A model generated the notes under the pieces. That model was not told the origin of the DNA, did not search any database, and was given only the letters and a program-made list of their open reading frames with translations. A stretch of 64,000 nucleotides of DNA from Clostridiaceae bacterium (GTDB lineage Bacteria; Bacillota; Clostridia; Oscillospirales; Acutalibacteraceae), in contig JAEDFL010000003.1 in NCBI GenBank assembly GCA_016292785.1, positions 1 to 64,000 of the forward strand, given 5' to 3'. Position 1 is the first letter of the stretch; every line of letters starts with the position of its first letter. The translations under genes and the position numbers were made by a program. Below, piece after piece: positions 8,090 through 16,197 of this stretch.

Positions 8090-8996
8090 CATATCAAAAA
8101 GAAGTATTGTTTATAAAGTGCCTGAAGAATTTGACGGCAAAAAGGTGATAGCCTTTCTCAGGGGAGAAGCTAAGATCTCCGCAAGACTTTTGAAAAGCCT
8201 GAAGCGGATAGAGAACGGCATTACGCTCAACGGGGAGCATATCAGGACGGTTGATCTTATTCACGCAGGCGACGAGCTGAAAATTGAAATTCCATGTCCC
8301 GACGGCGGAATCGAGCCTATGGATATACCGATTGATATAATCTATGAGGACGACGATCTGATCGCTGTCAACAAAGGTCCGTTCCTTGCCTGCCATCCTA
8401 CCCATAATCATCAGGGCGACACGCTGGCGAATGCGCTTGCATTTTATCTGAAATCCAAGGGAAAACAGTCGGTTTTCAGGGCTGTCGGCAGACTTGACAA
8501 GGGCACATCGGGAATCGTGATATGTGCGCTGAATAAGCACAGCGCCGCAGCCATACCTAAGACAGTCGAAAAGGAATACTACGCTGTTGTAAACGGAAGA
8601 ACAGAAAAGTACGGAACGATAGACAAGCCGATTTACCGTCCCGATCCGATGAAAACGCTCAGAGCGGTAGGGGATCAGGGAGACAGAGCAATCACGCATT
8701 GGGAGACTATCGCAACGGACGGCGAAAAATCTCTTGTAAGAGTATGGCTCGAAACAGGCAGAACGCATCAGATTAGAGTACATTTTGCTTCAATAGGTAT
8801 GCCGCTTGTCGGAGACAGTATGTACGGAACGGACTCTCAAGGCTACGGTCATCAGCTCCTGCACTGCGGCACGGTCAGCTTTGTTCACCCCGTGACAGGG
8901 GAGAGGATAAAGCTTGAAGCGCCCATGCCTGAGGATATGAGAAAAATTGCAGACAGTCTTAATTTGGTTGGTGATACAGTTGAAGCTGATAATTGA
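8082..8996 (+). CDS. RluA-family pseudouridine synthase
   Basis: RNA-modifying enzyme that isomerises uridine to pseudouridine in rRNA or tRNA. The N-terminal part (about 15-75) resembles an S4 RNA-binding domain; the catalytic domain contains GRLDKGTSGIV with Asp139, the nucleophile, and the C-terminal TGRTHQIRVHF motif. TTG start at 8082 with AAGAAGG upstream, overlapping the acetyltransferase gene. 304 aa, normal length. The RluD/RluC/YlyB subclass cannot be separated from sequence alone. Confidence 0.93.
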   Translation: MSDISKRSIVYKVPEEFDGKKVIAFLRGEAKISARLLKSLKRIENGITLNGEHIRTVDLIHAGDELKIEIPCPDGGIEPMDIPIDIIYEDDDLIAVNKGPFLACHPTHNHQGDTLANALAFYLKSKGKQSVFRAVGRLDKGTSGIVICALNKHSAAAIPKTVEKEYYAVVNGRTEKYGTIDKPIYRPDPMKTLRAVGDQGDRAITHWETIATDGEKSLVRVWLETGRTHQIRVHFASIGMPLVGDSMYGTDSQGYGHQLLHCGTVSFVHPVTGERIKLEAPMPEDMRKIADSLNLVGDTVEADN

Positions 8997-9261
8997 ATTC
9001 ACGGAATTTGATGTAGATATAGCGGAGGTTCCGCAATCGGTAATTGATGATATTAAGAATATTGAAAAGAAGTTTAACAAATGGGTTTATGACAAGGATA
9101 ACAAGCTTTCTTGGGACAGAGAAAACAGAGCTTTTTGCTTCAGGGGTGATTTGTTTGTTTATTGGCTGAATCAATTTGTTTTATCGAACAATGAAAAAGC
9201 TGAATTAAAGGAGTCTCAGCCCGAAAGCTACGACCGAAGCTTGCCGAAAATAATGTTTTGA
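8980..9261 (+). CDS. Small protein of unknown function
   Basis: About 93 aa when started at TTG 8980 (MKLIIEFTEFDVDIAEVP); the frame is open back to 8947. Acidic and soluble, with no signal peptide or helix-turn-helix visible. The conserved-looking elements are KWVYDKDN, a Trp/Phe-rich middle (RAFCFRGDLFVYWLN) and a C-terminal SLPKIMF. It resembles small uncharacterised Clostridia DUF proteins, but I cannot name the family safely. It overlaps the rluA-type stop by 17 bp, so it is translationally coupled. Confidence 0.6.
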   Translation: MKLIIEFTEFDVDIAEVPQSVIDDIKNIEKKFNKWVYDKDNKLSWDRENRAFCFRGDLFVYWLNQFVLSNNEKAELKESQPESYDRSLPKIMF

Positions 9262-9282
9262 TTTGCTTTGTACCGTATTATC

Positions 9283-9377
9283 GACCAAAGGTCAGCAGGA
9301 ATTGTATTTGAGAGTGGACTGCATAGGTGTGGTAAAACCCATCAGGGCTCCGCTAAAAGGGCGGCAGGAAAGTCTAC
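9283..9377 (+). ncRNA. Candidate structured RNA upstream of DUF421 gene
   Basis: Hand folding gives GACC/GGTC (9283-9293), P1 GTGGACT (9314-9320) with AGTCTAC (9371-9377), and inside it two hairpins: 9326-9343 (GGTG.GG / CC.CATC, loop TAAAA) and 9350-9364 (CCGCT/GGCGG, loop AAAAG). This is a three-way-junction shape followed 33 bp later by an intrinsic terminator and then the DUF421 gene, the usual layout of a cis-regulatory leader. I match it to no known riboswitch class. No open frame explains this segment. Confidence 0.35.
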
Positions 9378-9409
9378 GCCGAAAGTAATTTTTTATCAGA
9401 AAATGTTGA

Positions 9410-9442
9410 AACACTGAACACCTGATGTTCGGTGTTTTGTTT
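9410..9442 (+). terminator. Intrinsic terminator before DUF421 gene
   Basis: AACACTGAACA, loop CCTGA, TGTTCGGTGTT (one G-T pair), then TTGTTT. It ends either the rluA transcript or a leader RNA. Confidence 0.75.
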
Positions 9443-9482
9443 ATTTTGCGGATTTTCGTCAATCATATTAACGGTGATAAAT

Positions 9483-10160
9483 ATGCTTGTAACATTGGTT
9501 CGTGCGCTGATTTTATATGTACTGATAATCATATGTATGCGCATCATGGGCAAAAGACAGCTCGGCGAATTACAGCCTACCGAGCTTGTTATTACAATTT
9601 TGTTGTCCGAGATTGCCGCAGTTCCGATGCAGGACAATGCCTTGCCGCTCGGAAATTCCATTGTTGCTGTTCTGCTTCTTGTTGCGCTTGAGATAATCAA
9701 TTCGGTTATAGTGCTGAAAAGCTCAAGGTGCAGAAGTCTTTTGCAGGGTAATTCGCTTGTTGTCATCCGTGACGGCGTTGTTGATCAGAAACAGCTCAAA
9801 AGACTGCGTTTTACAATGGACGATCTTTTCGACCAGCTAAGACAGAAGGATATTTTTGATATTTCCGATGTCAGGTATGCGATTGTCGAAACCAACGGTC
9901 AGCTCAGCGTAATGCTCAAACCCGAAAAGGAAACCGTAACGGCAGAAATGGCGGATATTCAGAACGAAACCAAGGGTTTGCTTTGTATGGTGGTCAATGA
10001 CGGCAAATTCCTCAAGCGTGCGTTCAAAGAATGTGATATGAACGAGGAGAAAATATTCGGTATACTTGAAAGGGAGCAAACGCCGATTGACGAGGTTCTT
10101 TTTATGGTGGCGGATAAAGAGGGGAATTATACCATTGTAAAAAAGGATGAGTACAGATGA
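9483..10160 (+). CDS. DUF421 (YetF/YrbG-type) membrane protein
   Basis: About 225 aa. Three N-terminal hydrophobic helices (residues 1-75) contain the family signature IMGKRQLGELQPTELV. They are followed by a soluble alpha/beta domain (about 85-180) with PMQDN and TMDDLFDQLR. Members are common in spore-forming Firmicutes; their biochemical role is poorly defined. ATG 9483 is preferred over frame extension upstream because the frame before it crosses the terminator; its Shine-Dalgarno is weak (GGTGAT). It overlaps the DUF4363 gene by 4 bp, a partnership typical for this family. Confidence 0.88.
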   Translation: MLVTLVRALILYVLIIICMRIMGKRQLGELQPTELVITILLSEIAAVPMQDNALPLGNSIVAVLLLVALEIINSVIVLKSSRCRSLLQGNSLVVIRDGVVDQKQLKRLRFTMDDLFDQLRQKDIFDISDVRYAIVETNGQLSVMLKPEKETVTAEMADIQNETKGLLCMVVNDGKFLKRAFKECDMNEEKIFGILEREQTPIDEVLFMVADKEGNYTIVKKDEYR

Positions 10161-10534
10161 AAAGAATAATCGGCGCAATAGTAATTCTTGCTGTAATTTT
10201 CGGCACGTCAATAGGTATTAACCATAAGCTCAACGATAATATTGAAAAGATGACCGCCGTTGCCGCAGAGGGCAGAGACTATGCGAAAAAATACGGCAGA
10301 ACCGATCCTCGGCTTACGGAAAAAATTGTCGGAACATGGGACGGTATGAGTATTTTTATGGCTGCTTTTCTTCCTCACGGGGAGCTTGACGGGATCGAAA
10401 TAGGCTTTATGAATATCCCGGACTATGAGGATCAAGAGCTTACAGACGAGTATCTTGAATCGCTGAACGAATGTATCAACCGACTTGAGCATATAAAAGA
10501 AAGTGAAAAAGTAACCTTTAAAAATATTTTCTGA
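10157..10534 (+). CDS. DUF4363 family protein
   Basis: 125 aa with one N-terminal membrane anchor (residues 4-22) followed by an extracytoplasmic, mostly helical domain. Proteins of this kind are usually encoded next to DUF421 genes, as here with an ATGA overlap, and are found in spore formers. Function unknown. The pair is probably one functional unit in the membrane, perhaps in spores; that is inference from context. Confidence 0.75.
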   Translation: MKRIIGAIVILAVIFGTSIGINHKLNDNIEKMTAVAAEGRDYAKKYGRTDPRLTEKIVGTWDGMSIFMAAFLPHGELDGIEIGFMNIPDYEDQELTDEYLESLNECINRLEHIKESEKVTFKNIF

Positions 10535-10546
10535 TTGGCACAAATC

Positions 10547-10605
10547 ACCGTTTGCATTCATATTGACAAAGTATTAACAATATGATAAAATCAGAATGCA
10601 AACGG
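10547..10605. promoter_or_regulatory. Inverted repeat bracketing the nfeD promoter
   Basis: CCGTTTGCATTC (10547-10558) is perfectly inverted as GAATGCAAACGG (10594-10605). The left arm lies upstream of the -35 and the right arm ends in the Shine-Dalgarno, with the promoter in between. Could be a two-site operator. Confidence 0.45.
10563..10591 (+). promoter_or_regulatory. Promoter of nfeD-SPFH operon
   Basis: Consensus TTGACA, 17 bp, TAAAAT, about 25 bp before the ATG. Confidence 0.75.
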
Positions 10606-10615
10606 AGGTGATCTA

Positions 10616-11035
10616 ATGCTGTGGGTATGGATCGGTCTGATCGTTGTAACGGCGGCGGTTGAAGCGGCAACAGTCCAGCTTGTTACCGTTTGGTTTGCAG
10701 TCGGCGGTGTCGCAGGTCTTATCGCATATGCGGCAGGTCTTGAAATTTGGCTGCAAATTTTGATTTTTGCCATTGTTTCGGCTGTTGCTCTTGCAGTTAC
10801 GAGACCGCTTGTGAAAAAGTTTACAAACGGTCGGAGGATGCCTACGAACGCAGACCGCTTCATCGGCGAAAAAGCCGTTGTGACGGAAAAAATTGAAAAT
10901 GATCTTTCAAAGGGAGCTGTTAAGATAGGCGGACTTGAGTGGACTGCAAGATCGGTTGACAGCGAAACGGCGGAGGTCGGAGAACAGGTCACGGTCGAAG
11001 CGATCGAAGGTGCAAAGCTTATTGTCAGAAAATAA
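10616..11035 (+). CDS. NfeD-family membrane protein
   Basis: 139 aa. Two or three transmembrane helices in residues 1-65 (one Ala/Val-rich), then an OB-fold domain (about 75-139: FIGEKAVVTEKI, GAVKIGGLEWTARS, VEAIEGAKLIVRK) that typifies short NfeD proteins lacking the ClpP-like protease part. NfeD partners with flotillin/stomatin proteins in membrane microdomains, and the next gene, 12 bp downstream, is such a protein. AACGGAGGTGAT ribosome binding site. Function in membrane quality control is inferred from the family. Confidence 0.9.
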   Translation: MLWVWIGLIVVTAAVEAATVQLVTVWFAVGGVAGLIAYAAGLEIWLQILIFAIVSAVALAVTRPLVKKFTNGRRMPTNADRFIGEKAVVTEKIENDLSKGAVKIGGLEWTARSVDSETAEVGEQVTVEAIEGAKLIVRK

Positions 11036-11047
11036 GGAGGAATATTT

Positions 11048-11977
11048 ATGAGCCCTGTTGGAATCGGTGTATTGGTATTTTTGATTTTATTTATTGTTGC
11101 ATTGATAATCACAAACGTAAAAATTGTTCCCCAGTCGAGAGCTTATGTTGTTGAGCGTCTCGGCGCATACAGAATGACGTGGCAAACGGGTATACACTTT
11201 AAAATCCCGTTTTTTGAGAGAATTGCAAAGAATGTTTCTCTCAAGGAACAGGTTGTGGATTTCCCGCCTCAGCCTGTTATCACCAAGGACAACGTCACAA
11301 TGCAGATTGATACGGTAGTTTTCTATCAGATAACCGATCCCAAGCTTTATGCTTACGGAGTTGAAAATCCGATTTCGGCAATCGAAAATCTCACCGCAAC
11401 AACCCTGCGTAACATTATCGGTGAGCTTGAGCTTGACCATACTCTCACTTCGAGAGATACGATCAACGCAAAGATCAGAGGTATCCTTGACGAGGCTACC
11501 GACCCGTGGGGTATAAAGGTCAACAGAGTTGAGCTGAAGAACATTCTTCCACCGCCCGAAATTCAGGACGCAATGGAGAAGCAGATGAAAGCGGAGCGTC
11601 AGAGACGTGAGGCGATCCTCCGAGCCGAGGGTGAAAAGGCAAGCAAGGTGCTTGTTGCCGAAGGTCAGAAGGAGTCGCAGATCCTTGCCGCCGAGGGTGA
11701 CAAGAGAGCCGCAATTCTTCACGCAGAAGCAGTCAAGGAAGCAAAGATCCGTGAGGCTGAGGGTGAGGCAGAGGCTATACTCAAAATTCAGCAGGCCGAG
11801 GCAAAAGCGATCGAGCTTATCAACCAGTCAAATCCGGGAGACGGATATCTCAAGATCAAGAGCCTTGAAGCCTTCGCAAAGGCGGCGGACGGACAGGCGA
11901 CCAAGATCGTTGTTCCCTCGGAAATTCAGGGACTTGCAGGACTTGCAACAGGTGTTATAGAGACTGTAAAGAAATAA
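11048..11977 (+). CDS. SPFH/band-7 (stomatin, QmcA-like) protein
   Basis: 309 aa. N-terminal transmembrane helix (5-24), SPFH domain (about 28-190: VPQSRAYVVERLGAYRMTWQ, IDTVVFYQITDPKLYAYG), then an Ala/Glu-rich coiled coil (about 190-265, repeating EGEKAS, EGQKES, EGDKRA) and a hydrophobic tail. Forms large oligomers at the membrane and modulates proteases. Cotranscribed with nfeD (AAGGAGG site), followed by a strong terminator. Normal length for the paraslipin/QmcA group. Confidence 0.93.
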   Translation: MSPVGIGVLVFLILFIVALIITNVKIVPQSRAYVVERLGAYRMTWQTGIHFKIPFFERIAKNVSLKEQVVDFPPQPVITKDNVTMQIDTVVFYQITDPKLYAYGVENPISAIENLTATTLRNIIGELELDHTLTSRDTINAKIRGILDEATDPWGIKVNRVELKNILPPPEIQDAMEKQMKAERQRREAILRAEGEKASKVLVAEGQKESQILAAEGDKRAAILHAEAVKEAKIREAEGEAEAILKIQQAEAKAIELINQSNPGDGYLKIKSLEAFAKAADGQATKIVVPSEIQGLAGLATGVIETVKK

Positions 11978-12004
11978 TAAAATCATTGCAGAAATAAAAT
12001 TTTT

Positions 12005-12036
12005 CTCCTTCGCTTTATTTAAGCGGAGGAGTTTTT
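12005..12036 (+). terminator. Terminator after SPFH gene
   Basis: CTCCTTCGCTT, loop TATTT, AAGCGGAGGAG, then TTTTT. Confidence 0.85.
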
Positions 12037-12126
12037 GATGTCAGACTTTAGACGATACCGTTTTATAATTCGATGATATCTTTAGCGGTAGGAATAATAT
12101 ATCGGGGGGAGATTTTTATTTGATTG

Positions 12127-12155
12127 TTGATTTTGCCGTGTGATGATGTTATTAT
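12127..12155 (+). promoter_or_regulatory. MFS gene promoter
   Basis: TTGATT, 17 bp, TATTAT, about 30 bp before the ATG. Confidence 0.5.
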
Positions 12156-12184
12156 AAGTATATAAAAAATTTAGGGGGATAATC

Positions 12185-13594
12185 ATGGCTGACAAATCAA
12201 AGACGGGCAAGCTTTCGGGGCGGCTCCTTTTCAACCTGATTTTATTCGGTCTTATCGGACAGATAGCGTGGAATGTTGAAAATATGTATTTCAACACCTT
12301 CCTTTACAATTCAATCTACAAGGGTGCTTCTCAGGCGGCAATAGACGGCTCAATCAATGTTATTGACGCCGTCAGCAAGATGGTTGCCTATTCGGCGATC
12401 ACCGCTATGCTCACAACGCTGATTATGGGTGCGCTCAGCGACAGGAAAGGCTCAAGAAAACGCTTTATTTCTGTCGGTTACATAATCTGGGGAGTTATTA
12501 TCGGCGGCTTCGGCATTATTTCAAGGGACAATGTTTCCGCTCTTTTCGGTATAAGCGACGCCGCAAAGGTTCTTACGACTACCGTGTGGATAGTTATTGT
12601 TTTGGATATGGTTATGACCTTTGTCGGCTCGACCGCAAACGACGCCTGCTTCAATGCGTGGGTTACGGACTCGACCACAAACCGCAACCGTGCGACTGCC
12701 GAAAGCGTGCTTGCCTTTATGCCTATGGCGGCTCTCGGTCTTGTGTTTGCCCTCGGAGGTGTTCTCCTTGCGGGGGACAATGTGCAGAAAAGCTACGAAT
12801 ATTTCTTCCTTATCCTCGGAGCTGTCGTATTTGTCTGCGGTATTATCGGACTTTTTACTCTCAAGGACGTTCCGAAAACCGTTGATAATTCCGGAAGCTT
12901 TTTCAATGATCTTATTTACGGTCTTAAACCCTCCGTTATCAGGGAAAACTCAAAGCTTTATCTCACCCTGCTTGCGGTCTGTGCTTATTCCATCGCATTT
13001 CAGGTTTTCTTCCCTTATCTGATAATCTATCTCCAGCACAGTCCCGACGGATTTTTCAGCGGCGACTCTTTGCAGATTACACCTGCGTTGATTGCCGTTG
13101 CGCTGATAGCCGTTGTTGCGATGGTCGTCGGCATAATTCTTGTCGGAAAGCTTGCCGACAAATACGGCAAGAACAAGCTTGTAATTCCGATGCTCATTCT
13201 CTTTGTTGCAGGACTGACGGTGCTTAATTTCGCACACGATCTCAAGCTCCTGATTATCGGCGTTGTACCGACTGCGATCGGCTACTGTCTTCTGGGAATT
13301 ATGCTGAATGCCGCCGTCAGGGACTTTACGCCCGAAAGCAAAACAGGTCTTTTCCAAGGGGTAAGAATGATTTTTGCCGTAATGATACCGATGGTTGTCG
13401 GACCGTATGTCGGCAAGAAAGCAATCTTCAGTTCAGGCGTTTATTACACCGACGATTACGGTGTTTCTCAGATCGTTCCGTCCTCATCAATGTTCCTATA
13501 TTCGGCGATCGTCTGTGCTTTTGCCGTAATTCCGATAGTAATAATACTCTGCAAGGGCGGATTTTCCGTTGCTCAGAAGAAAAAAGAACAATAA
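12185..13594 (+). CDS. Major facilitator superfamily transporter
   Basis: 469-aa polytopic membrane protein with about 12 helices. The cytoplasmic 2-3 loop signature is GALSDRKGSRKRF (near 80-92), and the second-half equivalent is VGKLADKYGKNKLV. The fold and the charged loop after the first helices (NVENMYFNTFLYN) resemble glycoside-pentoside-hexuronide-type or related sugar symporters. The substrate is not evident: no sugar-catabolic gene is adjacent. Monocistronic, with TTAGGGGGATA ribosome binding site, its own promoter and terminator. Confidence 0.85.
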   Translation: MADKSKTGKLSGRLLFNLILFGLIGQIAWNVENMYFNTFLYNSIYKGASQAAIDGSINVIDAVSKMVAYSAITAMLTTLIMGALSDRKGSRKRFISVGYIIWGVIIGGFGIISRDNVSALFGISDAAKVLTTTVWIVIVLDMVMTFVGSTANDACFNAWVTDSTTNRNRATAESVLAFMPMAALGLVFALGGVLLAGDNVQKSYEYFFLILGAVVFVCGIIGLFTLKDVPKTVDNSGSFFNDLIYGLKPSVIRENSKLYLTLLAVCAYSIAFQVFFPYLIIYLQHSPDGFFSGDSLQITPALIAVALIAVVAMVVGIILVGKLADKYGKNKLVIPMLILFVAGLTVLNFAHDLKLLIIGVVPTAIGYCLLGIMLNAAVRDFTPESKTGLFQGVRMIFAVMIPMVVGPYVGKKAIFSSGVYYTDDYGVSQIVPSSSMFLYSAIVCAFAVIPIVIILCKGGFSVAQKKKEQ

Positions 13595-13600
13595 TGCAAA

Positions 13601-13632
13601 AATAAGGCTCGGACGTCGAGTCTTATTTTTTT
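13601..13632 (+). terminator. Terminator of MFS gene
   Basis: AATAAGGCTCG, loop GACGT, CGAGTCTTATT, then a T run. Confidence 0.85.
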
Positions 13633-13708
13633 ACTGTTAAAGATATTAAAATTAAATATGTATTTTTGTATATAAGGCCGATTTTTCAGGCGTGAAACCA
13701 TAATTCAG

Positions 13709-13736
13709 TTGACAATTTGCTGTTTTGTAGTATAAT
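13709..13736 (+). promoter_or_regulatory. Promoter of wall-polymer operon
   Basis: TTGACA, 16 bp, TATAAT, about 90 bp before the first glycosyltransferase start. Confidence 0.65.
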
Positions 13737-13825
13737 ACAATAGTCATTTTGCGGAGTGGAATAATGTGCCTTTTCAGGTTTATTCAACCGCATTTATCAA
13801 ACAATATATCCGAGAGGTTATGTCG

Positions 13826-14512
13826 ATGATATCCGTTGTTCTTGCGGCATATAAAGGCGAAAAGTATATATACGCTCAAGTCGAGTCAATTTTAAAGCAG
13901 TTAGGCGAGAACGATGAGCTTATTATTTCCGACGACTTTCCTTCAGGCAAAACCAAGGAGAGCATCTCGGAGCTGATGAGCCGTGACAAAAGGATCGTGT
14001 ATATAAACGGTCCGGGCAGGGGAGTTGTCGCAAATTTTGAGCTTGCCATCTCCGAGGCTCGGGGAGATTTTATCTTCCTTTCCGATCAGGACGACGTATG
14101 GCTTGAAGGCAAGGTCGAAAGGGTTGTCCGTGAGCTTGAAGGCGGAGCCGATCTTGTGCTTCACAACGCCGATATTACCGACGGCGAGCTTAACAAAACG
14201 GGCGAGACTTCCTTTGAACTGAACAGAACAAAAACAGGTTTATTTAACAATATAATCAAAAATTCATATCAGGGCTGCTGTATGGCTTTTCGTTCGGAGC
14301 TGAAGAAATTCATTCTTCCTTTTCCGAAGAAGTTGCCTATGCACGACCAGTGGATAGGTTTGATGGCGGAGAAGCACGGCAGAGTCAGCCTTATTGACGA
14401 ACCGCTTATTCTTTACAGGCGGCACGGAGGTAATGTTACGGGCGGCGGAAGCGGCATACTGACGAAGATCAAATGGAGAGCGGAAATTATTTTTGCTGTT
14501 CTCGGACGCTGA
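13826..14512 (+). CDS. Family 2 glycosyltransferase
   Basis: About 228 aa, GT-A fold. MISVVLAAYKGEKYI opens the nucleotide-binding domain, ISDD is at 34-37 and the metal-binding FLSDQDDVW lies around 84-92; it resembles rhamnosyltransferases of surface polysaccharide clusters. The frame is open to ATG 13766, but GAGAGG before 13826 and the family alignment favour the later start. First gene of a five-gene operon for a cell-wall or capsular polymer with a Wzm/Wzt-type exporter. The sugar donor is unknown. Confidence 0.88.
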   Translation: MISVVLAAYKGEKYIYAQVESILKQLGENDELIISDDFPSGKTKESISELMSRDKRIVYINGPGRGVVANFELAISEARGDFIFLSDQDDVWLEGKVERVVRELEGGADLVLHNADITDGELNKTGETSFELNRTKTGLFNNIIKNSYQGCCMAFRSELKKFILPFPKKLPMHDQWIGLMAEKHGRVSLIDEPLILYRRHGGNVTGGGSGILTKIKWRAEIIFAVLGR

Positions 14513-14545
14513 GCATTGCTTAAATAACGGAAAGTAGGTTAGTAT

Positions 14546-15307
14546 ATGTATAATATGGTTACGGGAAGTATCGTTACTTACAACAATATTTCCACCATAG
14601 CCAAAACTCTGGAAACTCTTTTCGGAGAGACAAAAGATATTGACTTCAAGCTTTATGTTTTGGATAACGGATCGAGCGACGGAACGCCCGAATATATTGA
14701 GAAGAATTATCCCGATGTTACTGTTATCAGAAGCGGCAAAAACGTCGGCTTCGGTGCAGGACATAATATTATCATAAATCAGGTTGAGTCGAAGTATCAT
14801 GCGGTTATAAATCCAGATATCGTACTCACTCAGAATGCCGTCAAGAAAATGGCGGATTATATGGACGGTAATCCCGAAATCGGTCTGCTTTCACCGAGGA
14901 TTTGTTTCCCCGACGGCAGAGATCAGATTCTCGGCAAGCGTAATCCGCATCTCAAGTATCTTGTTGCAAGCCGACTCAGGGGAGACGAGCCGAGCAAGCT
15001 GTTAAAAGAGTATGCTATGCTCGACTGCGACCTTTCAAAGCCCACGGAGATTGAGAATGCCACCGGATGTTTTATGTTCATCCGTACAGATGTTCTTAAA
15101 AGTATCGGTGGATTTGACGACGGATTTTTTATGTATTTTGAGGACGCCGACCTCGCAAGGCGTATCAACGAGGTTTCCAAATGCGTTTATTATCCCGACG
15201 CAGTCGTCAATCACGTCTGGGGCAGGGACAGCAAACGCAATTTCAAGCTTATGCTTGTCCATATCAATTCGATGTTAAGATATTTCCGCAAGTGGAAAAC
15301 GATATGA
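14546..15307 (+). CDS. Family 2 glycosyltransferase, rhamnosyltransferase-like
   Basis: 253 aa. DNGSSDGT (40-47) and NVGFGAGHN follow the pattern of the GT2 subgroup that includes WbbL-type rhamnosyltransferases. NPDIVL is the metal site, and GGFDDGFFMYFEDADLARR is the acceptor/catalytic segment. Cytosolic or membrane-peripheral enzyme that adds a sugar to a lipid-linked polymer. Lies 33 bp after the first glycosyltransferase and 9 bp before the exporter permease gene. Confidence 0.9.
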   Translation: MYNMVTGSIVTYNNISTIAKTLETLFGETKDIDFKLYVLDNGSSDGTPEYIEKNYPDVTVIRSGKNVGFGAGHNIIINQVESKYHAVINPDIVLTQNAVKKMADYMDGNPEIGLLSPRICFPDGRDQILGKRNPHLKYLVASRLRGDEPSKLLKEYAMLDCDLSKPTEIENATGCFMFIRTDVLKSIGGFDDGFFMYFEDADLARRINEVSKCVYYPDAVVNHVWGRDSKRNFKLMLVHINSMLRYFRKWKTI

Positions 15308-15316
15308 GGTGATACA

Positions 15317-16180
15317 ATGGCAGAGGAAAAAGCTAAAAGACTTCCGTTAAAGCAGTATGCTAAAAACGCCTATAAATACAGATATCTGATGCAGGAGATA
15401 GTTCGCAAGAACGTAAAGCTTCAGTACAGAAATTCATTTCTCGGAATTTTCTGGACGATGCTCCAGCCGTTTCTTACGATGCTTGTTCTTGTTTTTATCT
15501 TCACGAAGATCTTCGGTAAAGCCAATGACGGTGTTGTCTGCTATCCTGTTTATCTTCTCACGGGACGTCTGCTTTACGAGTTTTACACCCAGGCAACAAA
15601 TAGGGCTATGAGATCGATCCGTAACTCCGCTTCGGTGCTCAAAAAGGTATATGTTCCTAAATATATTTATCCGATTTCAAACGTATTTTCAACATTCATT
15701 ACTTTTTTGATCTCCCTGCTTGTGCTTGTTCTTGTAATGGGATATTTCCTGATTAAGAATCAGTTCACCATGCAGTATCCCGATCTTCACCTTTCGTGGT
15801 ATATTTTGCTTGCGTTTGTTCCGATAATTCTCCTCTGCGTTTTCAGCACGGGAGTCGGTCTTATCCTCTCTGTTCTGAATGTTTATTTCAAGGATATTGA
15901 ATACATTTACAGCGTTATTACGCTTATGCTTTTCTATGTTACTCCGATTATGTACAGTCTTAAAACCCTTGCAAGAAGCGGAGTAAATTCAATCGTAATG
16001 AGAATTCTTATGCTTAATCCGCTATACAGCATACTTGAAATGTTCCGTTCCTGTGTTCTTTACGGTTCTATGTGGAACTGGAATCATTTCCTTTACGCTT
16101 TTGGAATATCACTGTTTTCGCTTGCTGTCGGACTTTTCGTATTCTACAAGCATCAGGACAGATTTATCCTTTATATTTGA
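15317..16180 (+). CDS. ABC-2 type polysaccharide/teichoic acid exporter permease (TagG/Wzm-like)
   Basis: 287-aa inner-membrane protein with six predicted helices. The amphipathic N-terminus and QYRNSFLGIFWTMLQPFL are the signature of TagG/RfbA permeases, and SVLKKVYVPKYIYP is the conserved coupling segment. It exports undecaprenyl-linked polymers with the ATPase encoded next. ATG 15317 has GAGGTGATACA. The pairing with a CDP-glycerol polymer transferase points to a teichoic-acid-like product. Confidence 0.94.
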   Translation: MAEEKAKRLPLKQYAKNAYKYRYLMQEIVRKNVKLQYRNSFLGIFWTMLQPFLTMLVLVFIFTKIFGKANDGVVCYPVYLLTGRLLYEFYTQATNRAMRSIRNSASVLKKVYVPKYIYPISNVFSTFITFLISLLVLVLVMGYFLIKNQFTMQYPDLHLSWYILLAFVPIILLCVFSTGVGLILSVLNVYFKDIEYIYSVITLMLFYVTPIMYSLKTLARSGVNSIVMRILMLNPLYSILEMFRSCVLYGSMWNWNHFLYAFGISLFSLAVGLFVFYKHQDRFILYI

Positions 16181-16197
16181 GAGGTGGCACATTTTTT

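Noticed and set aside
9262..9410. Possible fragment of RNase P RNA (short resemblances such as GAGAGTGGA and GGCAGGAAA)
   Set aside because: Only isolated words match; the order, conserved cores and length of RNase P RNA are missing.
16072..16197. Longer start for the TagH-like ATPase
   Set aside because: The added residues lie entirely within the permease gene and are unlike any exporter ATPase N-terminus.
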